A stretch of 64,000 bases of DNA from Numida meleagris (Eukaryota > Chordata > Aves > Galliformes > Numididae): the NCBI RefSeq assembly GCF_002078875.1, contig NC_034414.1, forward strand, positions 14,434,107 through 14,498,106, in the 5' to 3' direction. The number at the start of each line of letters is the position of its first letter. Within the stretch, counting starts at the first letter, position 1. The notes beneath the pieces are model-generated. The model was not told where the DNA came from. It saw only the letters and a program-made list of their open reading frames with translations, and did no database searches. Of the stretch, positions 38,701 through 48,600 are shown one piece after another. A program made the translations under genes and the position numbers.

Positions 38701-41700
38701 GTCTTTCATCACTTGCCTGCCCATGCATCCTAGCAATAATGCTTCAATTTCAGGGCCTTTTTCTAGTAAAAGCAATTTTCATCAGACATTAATTAAAAAA
38801 AAAATCACAAAAAAAAAGCCATACACAAAAAGCTCAAACAGATGTCTTTGCTGCATTCAAGGTAGTTGCATTTCTCAGGAGCTAAATAGGAATTATAGTG
38901 TGTGACGTTATCACTCATTTCTAATTTGGAAGATACTTCTATCGTAAGTAGACGGTCTCATGTCCTCACTAAGTTTCCAGGAAGATTTTCTTAACTAGAA
39001 ATATTCTGATCCAAAAAAGGAAACTTCTGATGGTTTGAAATAATATAATGCACTCAGCTACTTGAATTATTTTTGTGTGGAGAAGTGATTTTTTCCCCCC
39101 ATATATCTTACCTTTTTTGGAAGTTCTTTGATATACTAGTAGCATGATCTCATTCAGTGGCTGGCTTAACTTGCTCTTGGAGAAATGCTTAGAAATGAGT
39201 GTAATAAAAAAACAATGATCCTACCAATACTTGCTTTTTAATCTACCAGTTCCTTATTGAACAGCGAGCTTCCAGCATATGTTAGTGCGGTGCCTATACA
39301 TGGAAAAAAGTGTGCAGTAGTCTTGGCCTTCAGGTAAGTTATCCTGCCACTCTTGCTGTAAGTCTGCCCTGAATTTCCAGAAGGGCTTTATGTCAAGGTC
39401 ATCTACTCCAGTAACTTTTGTGAAGTGCTTGAGGTTTTACACCAGTTTGTCACCTGCTTCAGGAATCTGAACTATTGCAGGTTTTGAGTTGGGTACTTTA
39501 TAGTGTTGCTTGGATGGCAGAAGCTGTTGCTGGCCTCCTTTAGCTCTGCTCTGTGCTGGGATTGTGAAATCAAATTAGCTACGATTCAGTATGTGTGTGT
39601 GGTGTTGTATGTGGAGTGCACATGTGTGCTGATCTGGGTGTGAACCAGGCTTATTTTGTGCCTTCTGGATCGTGTGGCCCTGCTTTTTAGAAGTAGTAGC
39701 TAAGGAATTATCCTGTAAGTGCCAGGAATTGCAGTGAATAGTTTCTCCTGTTCAATCTTGCATAATGTAAGCTGTGTGCTTCATATTTTATAATGTATGC
39801 CTGGAGAAAAACCTCCTAGAATAAATTTCACGCTTATTTCCTGAATTGTTTTTTCCCCCATGCTGTCATCTAAATGTGACATTACTAGATAAAATCATTT
39901 GCTGTACTGAAAAGAAGCCATTCTTAGCACCAAGAAGGAAAGAAACTTGTATTTCCTCAGCAGCTCTCCGTCAGTCTGGGAAAACTCTTCAAGTTCATTC
40001 CCAGCATCTCCCCTTTTTCCTTCTGTGCCTTTCCCACTCAAGCATAGATAGTCCCGACCAATAACTGTGCTGACACAGATACCCTCCTTTCCTGTGCTGA
40101 TTACACCTTCTACTCCTTAGTCTGGAGTTCTCTGCCAATTTGTAATTAGGGTTTTGTTTTCAGTGCCATATTTATGTAAGTATGAAAATAGTAGTTTCGT
40201 TGTAAAACTTACAGGGAGGCTTCTGTATGTGTGTAGCAAGTAGCTCTGAATATGTTAACCTATCCCCAGGGAGAATATCTAAGCCAAGTTTTAGAAGTTT
40301 TGCCTCTGTAGGAAGCTGAAGGTCCAGCATGTTTGGGGGAGAGGAGAGGAACAGGAGTCTTTCACTTTAGCTTTTCTGTTTCAAATGCAAGTTGCACTCA
40401 TCTTTGTCTGGAGTGCAGATTTAAGCTTCAAAATTAATGAAAGAAAATGAAAGGAATTGTAAATTTCAAGATGAAGCTCACTTGTTATCTGTAGGAAGGA
40501 AGCAGCTGAGGCTACCACGTTATAAATGAAGCAGTTCACCCCTCACAGTATGCTGTAAGCACCCCATACAGCCTACCAACATGTACTGTTTAATAAGATT
40601 TCTGCCTCTGGCTTCATCTGTGAGGTATGTGTCAAAAGACAACTTTTTGGGCACTCAGAATGATAAATGCATTGGCCCCAGTGGCACACCTTCACTTGTT
40701 CGTGTTTCCTTCTCTCCTTCCCCCTTCTGAAAGAAAAAGGCTTCATTCTCTCAGACAGATATTGCCTGGCACTTGCCTCCGGTATCCCCCAGAATTATTG
40801 CTAGGCTTTTGCCTTGCAAACTGCATCTGTTTGGAAGGTGGTTTTGTGAGTGTGATAGATTGGAGCTGTTTATCTGCAAATATTTTCCAGTTTATTGTTC
40901 CTTTATATAGTCATGCCAAGCATATTGGCTTGCAAACTAGTAGGAGGAAAACTGTCTCTGAAGGCTGTTTCATTGTGGTGTTGGTTTTGGAATGAAGTGT
41001 GTAACAAAGGTGCAGGACAGGGACTGCTTAATGCATCACTGAAATGGGGTGCTATGCCATGGGGTACATTAGCTTAGCAGAGAAGGCAGAGAACATTCCC
41101 TGTTAAAAACATGGAAACTTTAAGCAGAATGCAGTAATTTTGAGACTTGCCCAGGGTTCAGATTTTTAAAACAAATTATTTTTAGAACAACGTCAGGTTT
41201 TCAACAATGGTCCAGCCTGAGGTCTGGATCTGGTATTTCTCCCCAACTCCGTGACAAGTCACGGAATCAGATTCCACTTGCTCTAAACTTAACTGGGAGA
41301 GCTGCTCGGGAAAAGTCCTGATGATATCTGTAGCACAGTGGCCCCTGTCACTTGAGGAGGGGGGGCTAATTCAGGAGGACTGACTGAAGTGCAGGTGATA
41401 AAAATCACCGTCCTTTATTTTGCATCACTTCTCCACTGTGTAGTCTGAGCGTGAGCATCACATTCTTTCTATTAAGAAAGAATCTTGCGTAGTTGTTCAG
41501 TGCTGGTACAGCTGAATGTCTCCTGCTGAGCTGATGTTAATGCTGCTTCCTTCAACACTTTCGTGTTTTTCAGCTCTCCTCTTTGTACACTTCTTAATGA
41601 ACCTGGGTTAGCTTGACGTTTGAAGAGATTTCAGAACAATAGGTGTGCCTACACATATGCCAGAAATACAATGCCCATGAGATCATGGTTTCTCTGGTAC

Positions 41701-44700
41701 AAACAGCAACATTCACTTTCCCTTTTTTTTAGTCAAATTTCTGTTGATCTGAGCCCTCTGTTCTTCCTGTTTTGTGCATCCTTTCCAAAATGCCATCACT
41801 TGTAGGAGTTCCTGGTGAAGCTTTACTGTTATTTTGAGGTGTTTGGTGTTCTTGCTGTCAGCGGCTGGTTTTTCTCAGGTTAGGGATTAGGTGAGAATAT
41901 CGTGTACCATTTTTCCTCTCTGCCTGTTGCAGGAAAAACCCCAGACCATTGATGAGGCCAAAGGTGGTGGCTGCAGGATGATAGACACCCACTTGCCATG
42001 TTACCAGAGCTTTCACTAAAGCAGCGGGTGTAGACACCATGTCACTTCTAAATGTGCTTCTCTTAAGCTCATCTGTTATGCACAAACTTTCCAAACTGTG
42101 TGTGGCCACTGTGATAAGGCTTTTATCACAGCACTGAGTGGTCAGGAAGAACCATTTCTCATGGCGTTATCTCAAGAATGGAGCTGAAGGTATACCCTCA
42201 ATCTTTTAGTTCCCCACTGCTATGACCACCTCCAAACTAGTTTTTGAAACTGAGCTGACATGGATTTTGGACAGGAGACAGTCTGAAATCAGTGTCTCTG
42301 TGTACAGAGCAGAGATGCTTGTGCTATTTTTGCTGCTGTGAGAGGATTACAGAGCAGAGAGCAAATGTAATCTTGGTATAAATATTGCTTACTTAGAGGA
42401 TAACATCTTTTCACTGCTTATTTTGAGTGGTTCCAAGGTACTGGGGATGCAAGGTAAGTGGGAAGTGTGCTTGGCTACATAGTGGAAGGGCACACTGAAG
42501 TCCAACAGAAGGACTGATTAGTTAGCAACATTTAAATACTATGTCAGGCAGGGACGCACAATACATTTCAGTTTAATTTAAAACAGAACTTTACAATCTG
42601 ACGTTAGAAAACCTCATTTCTTATATATAGATGCTGAGATGTATTTTAAGCAAAACAATGATTGATTTCTCCCCTGCCCCCAACATTGTTTGCCTGTCTG
42701 GGTTGATACAATGTGCTTTCTTTTCGGGCCAGCCCTCTGGATACTAGTATACATCGTTGTGGGGGCTGCTTTGCACTTAATTTTTATGGAAGCCTAAAAG
42801 GGGCAAAGAAATATATAATTGTGCAACTGTTGCTTATAAAATCAGTTTGAATACAAAACATTATTCATAACATTTCCAAATACCATTCATTGACTTGGTA
42901 GTCAGCTCAGGCTTTAACAAGAAGTTTGAGTGGCATTGACCACAAAGCTCTCTCTCTGGTCCTGACAGTGTTGGGATCAATGCAGGAAACTTCTTCTGAG
43001 TGTGCTCTGAGCGTGTATATTCATGTGTAAATGGTGGGAAACGGGGTCCACTCTGCCCACTGTATTATTCTGTGCTCTTGCTGTGTGCTGATGTTAGCTC
43101 ACCAGGGCTGGATGGCAATGTTGCTGTTCTGCAGTTGGAGCAGCTGGTACTCACAGGTGTTTCTGGTAATGTGTTCCTGATGACTTCAGTGCACTCTGGG
43201 TGATCTTGGAAGCCTGGGTGGTGGGCAGGGGCTGTCTAGGAAGCTCTTTGCTGCTGTGGAACCCTGATTTGTATCTAGGGCTGGGCCCAGCAGTTACTAT
43301 GGCAGGGGTGTTGAGGAAGCAAGTGAAAAAGCAGCTACTGATGGATGCAAATAGCCAGAATATTGAGTAGCTTTAAGACACACCCTTGAGGAAATGCAGA
43401 TACGCTCCCTTTGGAATATGTGTACATAGAGATCATACCAGTGGTTGCGTTCAAGTAAATACACTGTTTTTAGATAGAGTATTGCTCTTTCTGGATGCAA
43501 CAGCTTTCAAGTAAACCTATTTCTGTGTGCCCGTATGCTCTGAATCCTACTAGAATGTGAGAATCCATGCTGCACATGTTTTAAATTACTGTATGTTGAT
43601 GCCTTATAAACAAGTGTATATGCTTAAGTTGTGCTTTCTACAATCTTGTTTAATTTTTATTGTTTTGAAGCATTTAAAATTGACTTTGAGATTCTGGGTT
43701 TCTCCACAACTTGTGTAAAGTCTGGCCATACAAGTAAACAGCACAGGACAGATCCCAAAATGGGTACCTCCTGAATGGAGGAGCTGATAGGCAGAGGAAG
43801 GGCTAGGAAGGGGATATACAGGTAAGGAAAGTATCTGGTCGATGCAGAAGCCAACAAAGCAGAGAAGTGGGTCATTTATCTAGGTCAAAGAGAGAAGATA
43901 GCAGCTTTAAAAACTTGCTTTCAGTTGATCTTTTGGTCCCAATGGCAGAGCATCTGTCCCTGGTCTCGGGCCCCCATGTGAGATCATTGCAGCTCCACCT
44001 CTGCAGCGCGTGTGCGCAGCCCTCGGTCGCAGAGGCCAGCATTCCCAGTACAGCACCGCAGGGCTGTATTTATTTTGGTTTGACCTCTGGATTTTTCTTT
44101 AATTTACTTTGGAGAGATGGACTTTCATTAAAACTTAAGCTGCTTTATGTCACAGGTTTGTTGATTTTAGGATGGTTTTTTTGCAAACAAAATTCCCTTT
44201 GTGCAGATTTCACTGGAGACCAAAAAGGTGGCAGCTTCTCTCTTGGCAGGTGTTCTCCCTCTGTGTGCCAGCACCCTTGCCTTCGGTGTTACTGTGACAA
44301 GCTGGTGTTACTCTGGGAGAAGATGGGGTGGGCGCTGGATTTTTCAAAGGCTGGATAATCTTCAGTGTGAAACTCAGGATTGCAGAGTGGAAAGCTGAGC
44401 TCTCTTCTCTGATCTGCAGGCTTCCTGTGCCTATCAGTGAAGCCACTAAAACCCTGTCTTAGGCTACTTGGAGAGTGGGAATAAAAATATCTCCTTCGTG
44501 AGGGCACAGATGCTTGGCCTGCGCGTGTGACTGAAAGGCAGCAAAATAACTGCTGCCCGTGTAGGTGCTTTGGGACAGAGTAGCACATATTTCTCCAAGT
44601 TGCATCATGTGGCTGTAGGTTGTTGGCCTTGTGCAAGTAGCAGCTCCTGGCTGAGCTGAGCAAGTGGAGCTGATGCTGTGCTGGTGATGGCAGTAATGGC

Positions 44701-44990
44701 ATTGTTTGTGCTGTGCTTAATTGGAGACAGCTGTTGGCCTTCTGCTTACAGGTGGTGCCAGTTTAGCAAATGAACAGAACTGTTCCCTCCCAGGTCATTT
44801 GGTGTTGCAGGTGTACATAGTGGCAAAGCCCACAGTGCACAGCAAACTTGGCTGGACAACTTCAGAGATACTTCCCACTCAGTGATGGATTCCTGTTTGT
44901 GTCTCTGTGCTGTTCTTTCCTTACTGCTCTCCTTAGTAAGGAGATCCCTATAAGGCAGTGATTTTCTTATCCGCTCACGGCTGGGGAGAG
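29780..44990. other. Unique non-coding sequence upstream of the CpG island
   Basis: About 15 kb of AT-leaning DNA without any gene I can name. The longest chance frame is 169 codons on the minus strand (32787-33296), with no motif. One splice-site-bounded open segment on the minus strand (35851-35928) is discussed under findings. Small palindromes lie at 38181-38196, 41248-41265 and 42109-42131. It is presumably intergenic DNA upstream of the + strand gene whose first exon is at 45.5 kb. Confidence 0.5.
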
Positions 44991-45037
44991 GGACTGGGAT
45001 GACCTTTGAGGTCCCATCCAAGCCCAGCCTTTCTGTG
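44991..45037 (+). mobile_element. CR1 3'-terminal fragment
   Basis: GGACTGGGATGACCTTTGAG followed by GTCCCATCCAAGCCCAGCC and TTTCTGTG corresponds to the last ~45 bases of CR1 (compare GGACTGGATGATCTTAGAGG in the copy at 29.7 kb). It is a very short piece lying at the upstream edge of the CpG island. Confidence 0.65.
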
Positions 45038-45135
45038 TCCTGGGTCGGTGTTACCGTGTCAGAACGAGAGGTGCCCTCGGGACTATTTGTTCTGGGCTGT
45101 GTCGCACCGTGGCCGCCCCAGTTCTGTTGAAGTGC

Positions 45136-45140
45136 CCAAT
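45136..45140 (+). promoter_or_regulatory. CCAAT box (NF-Y type)
   Basis: GCCCAATCAGGG contains the extended NF-Y core CCAATCAG on the + strand. It lies about 119 bases upstream of the TATA box, a little further than the usual 60-100 bases from the start site but still plausible. Confidence 0.5.
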
Positions 45141-45195
45141 CAGGGAACCGTGGGCACAGCTGCCTGCCGGCCAGGTGCGTGCAGGGGGGAGGTTA

Positions 45196-45201
45196 GGCGG
45201 G
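45196..45201 (+). promoter_or_regulatory. GC box (Sp1/KLF type)
   Basis: TTAGGCGGGGGGCCGGGCG holds a GGCGGG core about 60 bases upstream of the TATA box. GC boxes are common in any CpG island, so the functional weight is modest. Confidence 0.4.
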
Positions 45202-45258
45202 GGGCCGGGCGTACGATGCCCGTCTGAGGTCTGTGCGTATGGGAAACCTCGTGGCAAG

Positions 45259-45265
45259 TATAAAA
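45259..45265 (+). promoter_or_regulatory. TATA box
   Basis: GGCAAGTATAAAACTGCC contains a consensus TATAAAA in an otherwise GC-rich island. A start site about 25-30 bases downstream (near 45290) would give a 5' UTR of roughly 245 bases to the ATG at 45536, running through the N gap. A TATA box inside a CpG island is a minority arrangement in vertebrates, and CpG-island genes often use other start sites. Confidence 0.5.
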
Positions 45266-45402
45266 CTGCCGCTGGGGCTTCACCGCGGACCTTCCGCTCG
45301 GGGTTTTTCGGTCTTTTCGCGCCCGCCCGGGCAGTGGCACCCGCTGCGGGCGCCGCTGGGCGCTGTGCCCCGGGCAGCTCCCGGCCCGGCGGGAGGCGGA
45401 GC

Positions 45403-45482
45403 NNNNNNNNNNNNNNNNNNNNNNNNNNNNNNNNNNNNNNNNNNNNNNNNNNNNNNNNNNNNNNNNNNNNNNNNNNNNNNNN
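45403..45482. other. Assembly gap (80 N)
   Basis: Eighty consecutive N lie in the most GC-rich part of the island, 53 bases before the candidate start codon. The size may be a placeholder. Any in-frame upstream start codon or extra 5' UTR exon boundary could be hidden here. Confidence 0.99.
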
Positions 45483-45535
45483 GAGAGGCCGCGGTGCGCC
45501 GAGCCGTGCCCCGCGGCGCCCCGCTCCGCCGGACC

Positions 45536-45645
45536 ATGGTCGGGGATCAGTGCAGCCTGCCCGCCGAACGGCCCGTCCTCCCGCAGAGCCCTAAGGCCGG
45601 ACTGAGCTGCAAGATGGTGCTGCAGGCGGTGGGCAAGGTGCTGCG
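45536..45645 (+). CDS. MOB2: First coding exon, tentatively an alternative first exon of MOB2 (MOB kinase activator 2)
   Basis: The start codon sits in a strong Kozak context (GGACCATGGTC: A at -3, G at +4). The exon encodes 36 full codons plus two bases and ends at a good splice donor (GCG|GTAAGG, GT at 45646-45647). A second in-frame ATG at 45614 starts the peptide MVLQAVGKVLR. The last codon is split after CG, so it will read arginine whatever follows. This phase and the AVGKVLR ending fit, from memory, long MOB2 isoforms in which this peptide joins the conserved KSKAKPNGKK segment. That next exon is not in the window. MOB2 is a small zinc-containing adaptor that binds the N-terminal region of NDR1/2 kinases (STK38, STK38L) and competes with MOB1, acting in cell-cycle, DNA-damage and neurite control. 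The promoter and exon pattern are seen directly; the gene name is an inference and could be wrong. The frame is open upstream to the gap, so the start is not certain. Confidence 0.5.
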
Positions 45646-48600
45646 GTAAGGAGGGGCTCGGCGGCCGCGAGGAGGAGGAGAGGGCAGGGGGAGCTGTGTG
45701 CCGCGGGTTAGGGTTAAGGTGCCTCGTGCCGCTCTGCGAGGGTGCCCTGGGCCCCCGCCGGGTCCTGCGCGGCAGCCGGGGGTGGAAGTTGGAGTAGCGG
45801 TAGCCGCTCGGGGAGAGACGTGTGTCCGCCCATAGCGCTGCGGTCCGGGCTTGTCTCTGCTCCCTGTGAGCCGGGCTTCCTGGGCACAGGCACGCAGCGA
45901 AGGTCCCGGTTCTCCCGAATAAGGCGTCTGACCAAGGCTCCGCACGTGCTTTGGCATGTCTCGTGCAGAAATGTCGTGTAAGATGAGGGGAAAAAATTGC
46001 TCATGTGGCTCAGGAGTTACGTGAACAGTGAGACGTGTATGACTGCTGAGACCAAAACCAGACACTTTGGCAGAGGATGTGCAGTAATATGATTCGGAGG
46101 AGTTCAAACCCGTCCTGGTTTGCAGAGAAAAACGTCACTGCAAACATTAGGATTAGTAGCCTCGCTCTTCAACAACTGCAGCTTTTTATTTTGGCTAAAT
46201 GCGGTTGGGTATTTTCTCGGCTGGATGAAGAATGGCAGCGCTGCTCCAAAAAGGAGCCTTGTTCCTCCAGCGTAACTTCATTTGGCAAGCTTTCATTTGT
46301 CCCCGTTCCTACTACTGGTTGCCAATTGTTAAATGTTTGTCAACAGAAACATTATCCCTCTCTTCCTCTGACTCACGCCTTCTCTCCCCAGACGGGTTTG
46401 GGGAGTCGTTTATTAAAGCCGGGATGGACCTGCCGTGTAAATGAGGCACGTTCACTGGTGCAGGCAGCTCGATAAGAACCGCTTGGAGCTGCTTTTCAAG
46501 AAGTGCTGTGTTACACTCGCATTTTTTCTGTTTAAAAAAAAAAATACCTTCCTGTAGAAAACGTTAGTTTAGGGAACTCAGGTTTCTTTCTCAACATTTA
46601 ACAGGGTTAACATCCATTCTTGGTATTTTTTTGGGGGGGTTAACACCATTCAATATGGTGTTATGCAGCTGGTCATATCATAAAATCCCTTGGCCAGCAG
46701 CTTGCTATTCATGCTGGGAGCCTTTTGAAGTTCTTGGTAGCTGCTCTGTTGGCAGCAGTCCCAGATGTAAATAGATGGGTGCCTCTGTAGGGAAGTAGTG
46801 CCAAGGCTTTTGTTCGGCATCTCTGGCAGTTTGTTGTAAAGCATAGGTAACTTCCTGCGACTTTAGCAGCGGGGCAGATCTCAGATTTGTTCAGTGCGCG
46901 CTTCTTCATAAAGCGTAACAAAAGCTCTTCCTTTCTCCTGCAACTGGAGTACATGCAGAAGTTGCACGTAACCTTATTTGCTTTTTCTTCTTGATGTTTC
47001 TTTACTACACGTGCTATAAAGCTATGGTGAAAGCAGGAAAAAGTTGCTTTTGTACGTGAAATATTTTGGACTTGGGAATTAACAACAAATGCTTATCTTT
47101 CTGCAGCTGTTGCTGGATAGAGGTGATTAGTATATTGTGGGTTTTTTGGTTTGTTTTAATATGCCTTTTCATTCTGAGTTACCTCCTTTTAGAGTTTAGA
47201 AGTGTGAAGTCACAAACTTTCTTTAGATGCTAGACTGGTTCTCTTAGTTCTTTTCTTGCATATATATGTGTTGTTTAATTTTGCTGTTCAGTTTTTGTTC
47301 TGTAAAAATAGAAACTCATATTCTGCTAAGAGCTCAGAAGGTGTAAGGGTCCAGTGACTGGCTAGGAGCCCATGTAAGTACCAAGTCACCCAAGTGTCCT
47401 TACTGCAAAAATCAGGTGCTTAAGAAAATGGGAGCCCTGTGATGGTAGAAGAGGGAACCATGTGGGGTCTGGTTTAGGTTAAAAATAGTGGCTTGTTGGT
47501 GCCGGCTGTGGAGGGATTTCTTGAATGTAGACGCCCACAGCTGAGCTTTGTGCACTTCATTGCTGGTAGAAAAGAACAGGACGCTTGAACATGTGACTGA
47601 ATGCAGAGGTGCATTGCCAGCCTGGTGCTCTTGTTGGCGTAGATGTTGTAGGTGTATGAAGTTAAATAAGATGGATCCTACAGTTGTTGGAATGGCTGAC
47701 CATCTATTTCAGTGTAAGTGCAGGACAATCAAATACCTCTTCTGAGCCTGTCCTCCTGGAACACTGCTGACTGAGTTTCCTGTAGTCCGTGCAGAAGATG
47801 AATCAATGCTAAATTTTGGGTGAAGCAACTCTTCTTGTGTTGAACCGTCCTTACCGTGGCACGTGGATGAGATCACAGACATCTTGCTCGTGTGTAGCCT
47901 GATGTTATGAACAGCTTACTGTGCTCTAGTCCTGTTTCACAAGCGAAACTGGGTACTGTCGTCGTCACCTCTCCCACCCACCGCAGCATCGCTCCACAGG
48001 CCCCCAAGCACTTGTAGAACGTTGCACTTGAGAAGGGACAGAGTGCTCATCTTCTCTCTGACTTATCCTCTGCTTCTGTCTCTCTGAGGATTTACTGGTT
48101 GGCCATTAGAAGGCTCAGTTCTCCTGTAAGATACTGAAGTAGTATAACTTTCCTCCACAGTGAGCCCTTTGTACAGTAGTTCAGTGAGCTGTGGATGCCT
48201 GTAAGTAACCAGCTCTCTGGAAGCTTTCGGTATTCCTGTTCTCACTGCTTGGTGATGTAGGTCGTGGTCCTCCTGGTTGCTGCTGCCAAATAGTGCCTGC
48301 GTCACACGCTAGGACTAAGTGTTGCCAAAGGAAAAATGGGTTCTGGAAGGGAAACAGAGGGTATTCACGAGAAGCAGCAGCCAACGTGAGCACCTGAGAA
48401 GTGTTGAAAAGAGTGTGAGGAAGACAACTGAACCAGAAAGGGCGAAAAATGTAACAAAAGCAGCAGATGTGCTCTCAGCCTTTCTAATTAATTTTTTTAT
48501 GAAAGCGACTGTTAGGTTTGTTACTCTTAAATTATTAGGGATTCAACTATGAAGAACTTTGGAGATGCAAATATCTTTCATCATATGGGCTAGCAAACTA

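Larger units (their letters stand above)
45040..45990. promoter_or_regulatory. CpG island promoter
   Basis: Composition jumps from AT-leaning to strongly GC- and CpG-rich over about 950 bases, peaking around 45290-45740, and falls off again after about 45960. It contains a CCAAT box, a GC box, a TATA box, an assembly gap and the first coding exon. Open frames on both strands here (for example 45547-46107 minus) are a normal by-product of few stop codons in GC-rich DNA. It is the only CpG island in the window and therefore the main promoter candidate. Confidence 0.88.

Noticed and set aside
45547..46107. Minus-strand 186-codon frame across the CpG island (possible divergent gene)
   Set aside because: GC-rich islands have few stop codons. 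The frame is Pro/Arg/Ala/Gly-rich low complexity and lies antisense to the supported exon.
46388..46435. Acceptor-like CTTCTCTCCCCAG followed by a short open stretch
   Set aside because: In the phase left by the first exon it reaches a stop codon quickly, and the downstream GTAAAT donor is weak.
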